Source of the DNA: Cryptococcus deneoformans JEC21
Lineage: Eukaryota; Basidiomycota; Tremellomycetes; Tremellales; Cryptococcaceae
Direction: 5' to 3'
NCBI RefSeq assembly: GCF_000091045.1
Contig: NC_006683.1
Coordinates: 467,061 to 489,560 of the forward strand
Length of the DNA: 22,500 nucleotides
The notes below the pieces were generated by a model, which worked only from the letters and a program-made list of their open reading frames with translations, made no database searches and had not been told where the DNA came from. The position numbers and the translations under genes are program-made. This document shows, one piece after another, positions 9,364-19,855 of the stretch. Position 1 is the first letter of the stretch. Every line of letters begins with the position of its first letter.

Positions 9364-12300
9364 CTAGTCGCTTAATTCGACGAGGTTTTTACTTGATTCG
9401 CCTTTCCGGCGTTTCTCCCTTCGCACCCCTACCCTCTCGTCCTCATGACCTTCTTCTTCCATCAAACGACTCCTCCTGCCTTCCTTTTTCACCTCTCTGG
9501 ACTCTCTTCTACTAGTCACGGGTTCAAGTCCGGGTCCAAGTGCCATGGCCGATTTTCGAGCGGTTCGTCGCTGGGTCTTGATTAGAGAGTTTGCTTTGAT
9601 CGATTTAGCTAGCATGGGGTTCTTTTCGAGAATCTATTGCCCCCATTTCCCCCCCGCCATCTGGGGTTAGTATCCGTCTCTTTTTTCTTTTCTGTCTGGC
9701 GGTTTACAATACTGACCTTGAGACCCTTTTCAAAGATTTCTCGTTCTTCGGCGGAATCGCCAAAGACGTTTTCATGCAGTAAAGCTAAGCAAAGTGAGGA
9801 AGTAAAAGCAGTCGTGAGCTTTCAAGTCCGTGTTCATGTATTACGACTGATAAAGGTGGAACGTACAGTCGAATCCGAGCTCTGTCAGGATGTCGACTTC
9901 TTTTGAACCCTCTGCCAGTAATAAGTTGAGGATGGTTTCTTTTTTTTCTTTCTTTTTTCTTTTCTTTCTTAAACAAAACTTACGAGAGGGAGTTGGAGCG
10001 TCTTCCAAAAGGCTTTGCACCATATCGGCCGTCTCTTCCATCTGTTCACTCTTCTTCTCCTTGCCCTTATCTTTCCTCCTCCCCTCTCTATGCTTTTGAC
10101 TTTGCGATGAGGTACGGCTGCCGCCCGCTGGGATCTCAGGCTTGATGTCTTCATCCTCCTACAACAACAACAAGTCAGCAGCATTCGAATTACGATGTGT
10201 CAACTCACATCTACCTCGTCAACTTCGCCTTCATTCTCCGCTAAACTCGTCGGTTCTCCCAAAAAGTTATCGTTTGCTACATGAACTCCCAGCTAGGGTT
10301 GAGTTAAGTAATGTCTTTGTTAACCTAGAGAGATGAAAAAAAGGAGGCCTTACGTTGGCAGGTGCAAAGCCGCTGGGATCAAAGTGGAAAAGATTGTGCA
10401 CTCCAAACAGCTCTGCCTGATCTTTCGCATTCGTAGCACGGTCGTATCCCTGATATATACGAGGCTCGAGGGTGCCGTTGTTAAGTTGCCGAGCGCTTTG
10501 CTGTTTTTGTACTGTGATATTGCAACAAATATCAGAAAAGCTCGCAGCGTTGGGGAAAAAAAACACAATGAGAACCTACCTTGACGCTCGTAGATGAGCT
10601 CCTCGATGGTTCCTTGACCGATGAGTCGGTATACCTCGCTACGTTTTGTGATGAGATAAAGCTCTAGCTTAAATGTTATTGTGAGCATATTGAACTCACA
10701 CAGTCCTTTTTTGTCCTATTCGGAAGGCCCTATCCATCGCTTGAAGGTCGTCGGCGGGATCTTCTGGTCAGCTCTGTGAATATCGTCTAGCGACTTACTC
10801 CAACTGGGGTCAAAAATGACAACCTTATTGGCCTACTAATTAGCATTTTACCATACCTCTAGAAAACATACGGCTGTAAGATTCAAGCCAACACCGCCCG
10901 CACGAGTGCTGATAAGCATGATGAAATGATCTCTCTCCAAGTCTTGGAAACGATCAATCATTTCTTGCCTTTCCGTTCCAGACGCTTCGCCAGTCAAGGC
11001 ATCGAATTCAAAGCCCGATACTATCGTAATTAAATTAGACTCGATAATGATTGATATCGCGACTTACAAGAGGGGGATGTAGATATGAATCGCGAGATGA
11101 TCTTGAGAAGTCGGACAGAGGTGGAGAAAATGAGAACTATCGGGAAACCTTTGAGCTCAGATTCTGCACAGTTTGGGCTTTTCAACACACCTTTGTTCTT
11201 TACAGGCTCATTACGCCACTGTACCAGAAGCTTCTTCAAAAGCTATGATAAAACGTTAGCCCCACATAGTAAACAGTAATATCCACATACATCCCACTTT
11301 CCGCAATTTTCGGGATCCCTACATGGCAGATAAGCGAAAGGCTAATGTAGGAGACACAATAACCCACAAGGCCTCTTCCAAGGTGTAATCTGATCTGGAA
11401 GTTGGCTCGCGACCCGTCTGTCGGGTTGCTCATTAGTAATTACCCAGAAAACGTGACATAATTGCAACTCACACAGATCTTGAATAATTTCCTGTTGATC
11501 ATTCTCTTCATTCAATGTCAACTAATATCCTAATGATGTAATGTCATTGAGCTGCTCACCGTGTGCTTATTATCGTCCTTGTCTACTACAGTCAGCTTCC
11601 ATTAAATTATGTGTAGATGAAAATGTAACTCACGGTCGTACAGGAGGCCGAAATGCTGCAATATGTCAGCGAATATATAGAAGAGAGAAAAAGGATGAGG
11701 TTACTCACGTTTGCAACCTTTCGAAGGGCAGATAGACTGAAACGAATTGTCAAGTAGTACTCTCCTGCTCAGTCCGAGAGTGACTCACTATTGGAACAAT
11801 ATCTCTTTCATATTACTATTATGTTCCTTTTCCTCACAACACAAGATTGCTCTAATGTATCAGTTTCCTTCCAATATTGTCCCTCTTACCTTTTTCCTGA
11901 ACCACACGGGCAAGGTCGGTTTCGGGCTTGGATGTTAACGACATCTTTCCGTGTTGTAAGTGGAGAGGGCTTATCATCCATTGGACACTTTAACTCACCG
12001 TCAGACTCAATGAGCGCTCGATATGCTACAATCTGCCTAGAAGCAAGAGGACAAAACACCACCAAATCCTTCTTCTCGGGGAGCTAATTGTGAAAAGAGC
12101 AAGTCAACAACAGCAGACGGTACGGTAGCGGATAATGAGTGCACATACCTCGTGGGCAATTAGCTTCTTATCTCTTCGCAGATAGAAATGGGGTAAGATT
12201 CGTTGGGTCATCACACCAATTGTCATCTAAGAGAAGTGAAATGTCAGATAGAACGGTTGGAGGTGATGGATCGGTATCGAAAGAACACATACGATAGCTC

Positions 12301-14618
12301 TTACAACCTCCGCCGCTGTACCCTCTACTTGGTGGCCTTTCTTGATAGGGCTCACGGCAAACTCTTTCCATTGTCGATAAGTACCAGCCCATCCTCTATG
12401 CACCTAAAGTCGAAGATATTTTCAATTCGCTGGTCGAAGAAGTATGGCATGAGGGGTGAAATGTTGACGTACAAAATCGAGGACACTCCACATCTCGTCT
12501 ATTCTATTTTGTACAAGTGTTCCTGTCAGGGCGAAGCACATCTGGCACTGGATACTCTTTAGGGCAAGGGTGGTTTGCGACATGGGCTCTTTGAGCCGAT
12601 GAGCTTCATCAGCAATGACAGTCCTAAAAACAAGTATCACCTCTAGTTTGGGATCGGCTATATGGAGTTCCTTACGATAACGGAAGGTCTTTGATATGTT
12701 GGATATCGAGACGTGCAACATCATAAGATACTATCACTGGTGGCCAGAGTTGGTTAATAACCTTTGGGCTCCGTTGGGATGAAGACCAACTTACTGAGGT
12801 CCAGATATCCATGGATGAACTTCTGTTGAACGTCCCGCCAGTTATCGGACTTCCACACGGCATACTCAAAGTAACCCCACTGCGACGTGATGGTCAAAAG
12901 AGAACCAAACATCACTAAACGACACTCACGGTGTCCAGTTCTCTGCACCACTGTTGGATTGTGAGAAGACGGCCCAATGATAATGATACGGTTGTTCGGT
13001 ACTTACATTGTTGATTAACGATTTGGGGCATATAATCAACGCTGTGGGCCAATGCCGCGGGCTCACATCCACTACACTCTCTCGAATAGTTCTCTTGCGT
13101 CTTTGATGGTCAACATAAGTTCCAGTTTTACGCATGATAGCCGACAACTACGAATAACGTGCATGTCAGCCGGCCATTTTTTACGGAGCTGCCGTTTCGT
13201 ACTCACAAAAGATATGACTTGAACAGTTTTACCCAGCCTGTGATATATGAGCCAGTAAGGACTTTGGCATGTAATTGCAGCTTACCCCATATCATCGCCG
13301 AGCACTGCTCCTCTCCCTTGCTTGTAAGCGTCATACAGAAACTTTGCCCCTGCTCGCTGATACTCCTTTAAGAATCGATTGATCGAAGGGGGAATCTTTA
13401 TGTCTTTGGTCTCTTGATCTAGAACAAAGGGCTTGACTAAAAACTGCTGGTCGTCCATAGGGAAGTTGGGTTTGTGTGAAGGAATATTGTCGCAGTTCCA
13501 AAACACATAGGACGATTGGGATGAAATGGGTGTTTCAACAGGTGAGGCTATAGAACAACATATACAGAATCTTAGTTAATATCGGAAGGGTGCACGATGA
13601 GGACCTGCGGAACAGACTGACAGCTTTGGATCTTTTCAGATGGTGCGGAGATCTTCGATTTCACTTCCACAGGTTGAAATACCTCCTCATCGGAGTCAAA
13701 GATTTCGTCGGTCGGTGAAGGAGAGGCGTTTCGGGGTTCTGGATTTTGTGTCACAGCCTCGGCTGGCAATCCAAATACCTCCTCATCGGAGAGGATTTGG
13801 ATATCGCTACTTCCTAAGAGTCCGTTGTCTGTTATAACCAAGGGTGACTTCATATGAGGCAGTCCTTACCCTCTTTTCCCTTTTGAGGAGTGACACTGGG
13901 CGTAGATGTTTCACTTGCCCTCAGACTTGCATTCGCCATCAAGGCTTCCTTTTTGTGGGATGATATTAGATTCTTTAGAGACGGCGCTTCATCCTCCTGA
14001 CCCTTTTTAGGTTCAGATAGCCCTATAGACATTGATGATGAGCATCGTCAATCGACGGCTAACCGTCCTTCTTACCTGCCAGCCTGTACAAAGGATTGAA
14101 TTCAAGTATGATCTCTTTTTGAACGACTTAGCTAGGATCGAGAGGTCCTGTTTAATCAGAAAGAAAACTTACGTCCTTCATATGCCATCTCTTCCCGTAA
14201 ACTTTTTCTCTTCCATTTAACAACCACCTCGTCGTCCCCATCAGACGAGTCAATGGACTCTGTCCCCGCCCTGTTTTGCACACCCCTTGCTTGGTAACTG
14301 GTCCCCGGTTGTTCTGATTGGTGTTTCCCAACCATGTCTCGCCTCCTTGTTTTCACATTGGAGCCCTTTTTCCGTGCTTCTGCGTACTCCTCAGCCAAAG
14401 CCCTTGATTCAATATCAAAGTCATCATCACTAGCTAAACGGTCATCAGCTGTACGTCCTGGGAATCGGGTAGTTTTGGTCCGCTAACTCACTGGGATCTG
14501 CTCTTATAGAAAGCAAAGGCTTTTTGGAACTCATGTGGGCATCTGACGGTGAGGCTTGGACCAAAAAAAAGGAATGTATAGTGGAGGCTTTAAGACTCTG
14601 GTCCGGGTCATTAATCAT
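9364..14618 (-). CDS. SNF2-family ATPase, ERCC6L2/Rad26-like, about 1147 aa
   Basis: My model has 34 exons summing to 3444 nt in one frame. The ATPase core is complete: GDDMGLGKT (350-358), ALIICPKSL, DEAH (472-475), ALTGTLVQN, LIFSTSVRLL, STRAGGVGLNL and QAMDRAFRIGQKR (839-851). After the core, LIGQGTIEELIYERQ leads to a block with AELFGVHNLF, which I associate with ERCC6L2/Rad26-like proteins, then acidic and basic tails. That family acts in transcription- or replication-linked DNA repair in the nucleus. A cysteine motif, CPCGSG...CC (614-626), lies between the two helicase lobes. The N-terminal 300 residues are Ser/Asp-rich with two DEEVF repeats. Exon starts by coordinate include 14448, 13547, 12623, 12083, 11242 and 10158. 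The start is chosen at 14618; M29 at 14534 is the alternative. The 45-nt intron 9939-9983 is doubtful; keeping it adds 15 residues. Confidence 0.85.
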
Positions 14619-14833
14619 TGCGGGTGTTCCTGATGGTCGCGTCAACTGTCCCACGGTTGGTTGGGCTGATACGTGCCTGAAATGCCCAGAAAGTTGAGTT
14701 GAGCCGATGCTGCAGTGATATTTGGCCCATGTTACCATCGGCGAAAAAAATCATCCACCATCTCCTTCAAATAACCCCCCAAGTCCTGTAGCCCGCCGCG
14801 AAAAGGGAGCTTACTTCCCCTGCACCACGCGCC
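14619..14833. promoter_or_regulatory. Divergent promoter, SNF2 gene and ISM1
   Basis: The 215 bases between the two starts must drive a nuclear ATPase gene and a mitochondrial synthetase gene. An open frame continues upstream of 14618 on the minus strand to an ATG at 14738, but its residues show no protein-like pattern. An A-run at 14743-14749 is the only obvious promoter-like element. Confidence 0.45.
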
Positions 14834-17800
14834 ATGCCGTCTTTCATCCGCCCTCCTACCCTTCTTCCTCGCCTCAATGCCTGTCGCCGTTTCGCTACTC
14901 CTGTTTCTTCATCGACCAGTATATTACAGGCTCGTTTTGCGACAACGAAGGCCAATGACCCTACGCAAAGCAAAAAGAAGGCATATTCTCACACCCTGAG
15001 GTTACCTAAAACAACATTTCCTTTGAAGCACAAGGACGTGGTCGCGGCAGAAAAGCGATATCGTAGTAAGACATGCGATGAGCTTTACAGGCAACAGGTA
15101 CAGTTTGTATAGTACAAGCAGTAAGCTGACCATTAACAGTATGATGAAAATCCAGACCCTCTTTTTGTGCTCCATGACGGGCCCCCGTATGCTAATGGTC
15201 ACCTTCATATGGGTAAGTTATAACTTTATATTATCGAGTACCTTTTGCAAATTCGAATATGTAGGTCACGCCTTGAACAAGGTTATTAAAGATATCATCA
15301 ACAGGTATAATGTTATAAGAGGGAGGCGTGTACAGTGAGTCATCTGATCAAAGGGAAGTAAAAGGCATACTAAGGCCGTCAAAGCTACATTCCAGGTTGG
15401 GATTGTCATGGTCTTCCTATTGAACAGAAAGCATTAGCTGCTATAGGAGTGAGCCTTTCGTTGGAAACCCAATTCTTAATGCAACTAACCACACTCCAGA
15501 AATTACATACATCCTTGACACCAGATCAAGTTAGAGCGCAGGCTAGACAGGTTGCCCTCGACGCCATAGATATCCAGAAGACGGAGATGAGAGCACTAGG
15601 CGTCATGGCGGACTGGGATTCGGAAAAGAGAACGTATCGTACTTTAGGTAAGCTGTCTCAGTTACTAAATACCAGTTGTACTGAGCCCGTCCAAGACCAT
15701 GACTTTGAAATACGACAGCTCCGACTTTTTCAGGCTATGGTTCAAAAAGGCTTTGTGACTCACCGCCTTCGTCCCGTCTACTACTCTCCGTCATCTCGTA
15801 CAGCCCTGGCTGAAGCTGAGTTGGAGTATAAAGATGGCCACAGATCTCGCTCTGTCTACGTATCTCTTCCTGTACAGGAGGACGACATGTCTGATGCTCT
15901 GAAGGAGGTTTATGACTCAGTGAAGAAGCAAGGCGGGCAGGACTTGAGCTTGGTCATCTGGACGACAACGCCGTGGAGTTTACCAGGAAATTCGGTAAGC
16001 CTATCTCGCCTTGTATGGGCTATATTAAACGATAAAATGTTATAGGGCGTTGCTGTTCATAATGACATGGAGTACGTTGTAACTTCAAATGAGCAAGGCC
16101 GTCTATTTGTCCTTGCCGGAGAGAGGAAAGAAGCCATGGAGAAAATTATGGGCCCTCTCAAGATTGTCGGAGAGTTGAAAGGTCTGTCGAATAGTATCCT
16201 GGAAAAGGCGATAATCTGAAAGCTCAAAATATAAGCAGGTTCCCAACTCGTCGGTACCCAATACAGTCATATCTTCCACCCTCCATCTTCCCCTCTCCCC
16301 AAACCCATTGTCTTTGCCGCCGGCCACGTTACATCACAAACCGGTACTGGTCTCGTCCACTCTGCACCTGCTCATGGATATGAAGATTACGTTGCCTTTA
16401 GCGAAGCTGGTATAATACTCGAGAAACTCCGTTGCCCTATCGATGATGACGGTAAATTCACAGAGGAGCTTGTCAGCTGGGCCGGAGCCGGGGATGAATC
16501 TGTATCTTCTCTCGTGGGGAAAGAGGTCCTTGGAGAGGGTACGGACGCGATGGTAGATTTGCTTCGCGAGAGAGGAGTCCTCTTGGCGGAGGAGACTGTC
16601 GAGCATCGTTATCCGTATGACTGGAAATCGAAGAAACCTATCATCGTCCGTGCCACACCTCAATGGTTTGCTGATGTTGAGCATATCAAGGAGGATGCAT
16701 TGGCAGCTCTTGAGGAAGTTCATTTCCACCCTGCGCAAGGTAAGTCCCTTTTGCCATAAGCTCTTACACCCGACGCTGGCACTAATAAGTTACGTTTAGC
16801 ACGCAAGCGTCTTGAGGCATTTGTACTCTCCAGATCTGAATGGTGTATCTCTCGTCAACGAAGCTGGGGGGTTCCCATCCCCGCTCTCTTCGATAGCGCC
16901 GGCCAACCACTCATGACACCTGACGCATTGGAGCATGTCATCAGCGTTCTCGACGCCAAGGGCATCGATTACTGGTGGACCGGCCCTGTAGAAGAATTCG
17001 TTCCTCCTTCCCACAAAGGTCAGCAGATCACAAAGGGTTTCGATACGCTCGACGTCTGGTTCGATAGCGGATCCTCTTGGACCATGCTTCGCGAAGCGAA
17101 CCTCCGACCACGATCTTTCCCTTTGGCCGATGTTTACTTGGAGGGATCCGATCAACATCGCGGTTGGTTCCAGTCTTCGCTCTTGACTAAAATCATCGGT
17201 ACCAATGATCGACAAGCTCCTTATGGTACGGTGATTACACATGGTTTTGTGATGGATGAGGAAGGCGAGAAGATGAGTAAATCAGCTGGGAACGGTCTTT
17301 CTCCGATGGAGATCATACATGGTTTGAAGGTGAGTAAAATTTATGTGCGGGCCGCTGGTGTCTCTGTCTCTGCTTACGCCGCTTATTCTTCCTCTCAGGA
17401 CTCACCTGCGTATGGTGCAGATGTCCTCAGGTTGTGGGCAGCATCTGTTGATTATACCAGTGACGCCTCTATTGGCCCATCTTCAATCTCTCATGTGAAC
17501 GAGCTTCTCAGAAGATTACGCAATACTACACGTTTCCTTCTCGCCAACACCTGTGGCGAAGATAAAATCTTCTTGGAACCTTCATCACTACGAATAGTAA
17601 GTATATCTCCGTTAAGATTCAAGTTAATGTAGGAAGATCGATCGCTATGTTCTGCATGAGCTCGCAAGTTTGGAAGTATCGGTCCAGGAAGCCTATGATA
17701 GGTATAATTTCAGTAAAGGTGTGCAATATGCCTTCTCTTCGTACATGAGTACCTCGTGTCTGATGCCTAGCAGCTATTCACTCAATATCTACCTTCGCCA

Positions 17801-18652
17801 CCTCTACTCTTTCAACTTTATATTTTGATATCATCAAGGATACTCTTTACTGTGATCCTAGCGACAGTACCACCAGAAGCAATGTCGTTGGCGTCCTGCA
17901 ACATGTATGATCTCTTTTTTTGGGTCGGAAAAGACGATATCAGACTGACGACTCCCTTTTCGTCTTTTACAGGTCCTTTTGCGTTTAGTTCAGATGATGG
18001 CGCCCATTGTGCCTCACCTTGGTGAAGAGCTTTACGAGAACATGGATGGCCCTAAAAAGTCGTCAGTGTTCTTAGAAACATGGAAGCCAGATGTAAGTCC
18101 CGGTGCATCCAGAGCATCAGCTAAATTATACCAGGAATCATGGCTAGATGATTACTTAAAGGCTGAGATGGAGACTCTTTTGGCGATCAAACCTGAAGTG
18201 TTGAAACTTGTTGAGGAGGCGCGTTCTGCAAAGTAGGTTTTGCTCTCTGATTAGAGGTTGTTGCTGGGATTGTCTGACATTTGATTCTAGGCATATTAAG
18301 ACATCAAGTCAAGCAGAGTTGTTCCTGCAGGCCCAAGCCGGCACTCCTCTGGATGAACTTTTGAATCGCAACTGTGCGTATGATCAGTGCCCGTAAGAGA
18401 TGTACAATTGATTTTCTTCTAGCCGATATGCTGTCCAGCCTTCTGGGTGTTTCTAGGGTTGCCCTGGAAAAGTCCTCAAACGACCAGACAAAGCCTATGT
18501 CATGGAGCTGTAATTCCGATACAGAGATAGAATCCAGCCGTCTGTCACTTGCTCTTCTCCCTGCTTCCCATCACCAGTGCCCTCGTTGCTGGTTGTACAC
18601 AGCAGAGGCTGAAGATAAACTCTGCTCGCGTTGCTCTCAGGTAATAACATAG
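14834..18652 (+). CDS. ISM1: Mitochondrial isoleucyl-tRNA synthetase, 1009 aa
   Basis: It charges tRNA-Ile with isoleucine in the mitochondrial matrix. Sixteen exons start at 14834, 15140, 15265, 15385, 15500, 15696, 16046, 16239, 16800, 17399, 17637, 17771, 17973, 18135, 18291 and 18423; the CDS is 3030 nt. An Arg/Ser-rich N-terminus of about 40 residues without acids in the first 30 is a plausible presequence. The class I signatures are PPYANGHLHMGH (the HIGH site, ending at 114) and KMSKS (676-680). The editing domain region shows WTTTPWSLPGN and GTGLVHSAPAHG. DVWFDSGSSW and GSDQHRGWFQSS mark the Ile/Val/Leu family. The C-terminus has a CxxC pair at 986/989 and another at 1001/1004, the zinc finger of bacterial-type IleRS. 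Length matches yeast Ism1 (about 1000). Four junctions fall at AAG or otherwise unusual acceptors but are fixed by conserved protein. The cytosolic enzyme would lack the presequence. Confidence 0.95.
18093..18134 (+). other. 42-nt stop-free, in-frame intron in ISM1
   Basis: This segment has a GTAAGT donor, a GCTAAAT branch-like site and a CCAG acceptor. It is exactly 14 codons long with no stop in the reading frame. Spliced and unspliced mRNAs would both encode full-length enzyme, differing by 14 residues after a TWKPD segment. Confidence 0.6.
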
Positions 18653-19430
18653 CCATCGCTAGAAACTGAAGGTGACATGCATACTGCATACATTACTGCC
18701 GCTTACTAGTGAACATTTATAGAATTGAGGTCAAAATGTTCGTTGGAGACTTGTGTCTATGGCGTCGTCATTGTATACGAGGTAATGATTGGAACAATTG
18801 CAGAAGTTACTACCTCTGTTATTGAGGATTGAAACCTCCGATCAATCCTCAACCAGGCGTGAGGAGGCGATGAAAGAACATGACTCGTAGATAATCAGTA
18901 GCTGAGTCTGATTAATCATATTCTGATTATACATGGAACGAGAATAGTTAATGACTCATCGTTACGGGTCCTGGGTTCTGCTGCGGTTATGTCACCGATA
19001 AAAACAGTGAAAGTATTGTCAGATGGATCCTTATTTGATTTTCTAGAATATTCGATCTGCATATGTCATTGAGCAGCATCGAAGCAAGGTCGTTTGATTA
19101 AAATAGAATGTCAACGAAACACGTCGACAGTTAGATTACGTCAGATACAACGTGCTTGCTTGTTTATTGCATCATGTCGTCCCTCAGCTTCATCATAGCA
19201 AGTAGCTCTCTTGGCAAATCTTGTGATAGCGATACGTGATAGAGTCAAGCATGCAGCTGTGATGTTCTGTAAGATGAATAATCGGTGGGTGATGTCAGAC
19301 AGAGAGAGCGTGTAGGCGTCATCGGAGAGTGTTAAGCGAATAAGCTTTGCTGGAATCAGTGTCGCAATCCCAAGAAGTCTGGTCCCGTACCTCAAAATCA
19401 TTCCCCGCCAGCCGTGCCCATCCATCTCAC
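18653..19430. other. Intergenic region between ISM1 and the bZIP gene
   Basis: These 780 bases follow the ISM1 stop and probably hold its 3' end and the distal bZIP promoter. I see an inverted repeat at 18822-18852, a 9-bp Gcn4-type site ATGACTCAT at 18951-18959, and a bZIP-type TTACGTCA at 19136-19143. A 94-codon ATG frame on the minus strand (19425-19141) has no recognisable protein features. I see no tRNA boxes. Confidence 0.45.
18822..18852. repeat. Perfect inverted repeat, 10-bp arms
   Basis: TTGAGGATTG at 18822-18831 and its exact complement at 18843-18852 flank an 11-base spacer. It lies 170 bases past the ISM1 stop and could form a hairpin in a 3' untranslated region. Its function is unknown. 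Confidence 0.75.
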
Positions 19431-19855
19431 TTTACTTTCTTAAGTCGCCCATTTATTCTCTTCTTTTCGATCGATCAATCAGGCGCTCCTTATTTTCTCC
19501 CTCTTCTTCTGTCCTCCACTCCGACCTTCTCTTCTACATATTCCCCATTATCTCATTGTTTACCTTCTCTTTTCCGGCGTTACTGGAATCCCCCATTCTG
19601 AAATTTAGTAGTCTCACAACAACAACCTATAGCCATATCACTGGGACTCTTCTTTCGCATACTCAACGCCACCGAGACCTTCCATCATCACATTGTAACT
19701 GCTACAAACACAAGAACGCGTTTTCAGGTAGGTCATCAAACTCTCCTCTGGGTTTATAGGAATCTTTCCTTCCTCTACCACAAACATCTCCTGTATAACG
19801 TCAAAAGCGAGCTAACTCTCGTTCAGGTGCTTATCGGACACGAAAACACTCAGTA
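19431..19855 (+). promoter_or_regulatory. Pyrimidine-rich, ATG-free leader of the bZIP gene with a probable intron
   Basis: A C/T-rich tract runs from about 19431 to 19620, and no ATG occurs between 19431 and the start codon at 19856. This looks like core promoter plus a long 5' leader. A probable leader intron spans 19728-19826, with a GTAGGT donor, a GCTAAC branch-like site and a TTCAG acceptor. The transcription start is not determined. Confidence 0.5.

Noticed and set aside
12422..12724. Minus-strand 100-codon frame starting upstream of the DEAH box as a separate gene
   Set aside because: It is SNF2 exon 12 read through its flanking introns; the joined exons give a better helicase alignment.
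18865..18915. Possible C/D-box snoRNA
   Set aside because: GCGATGA and CTGA are present, but the C box has a mismatch, the spacing is short and no terminal stem pairs.
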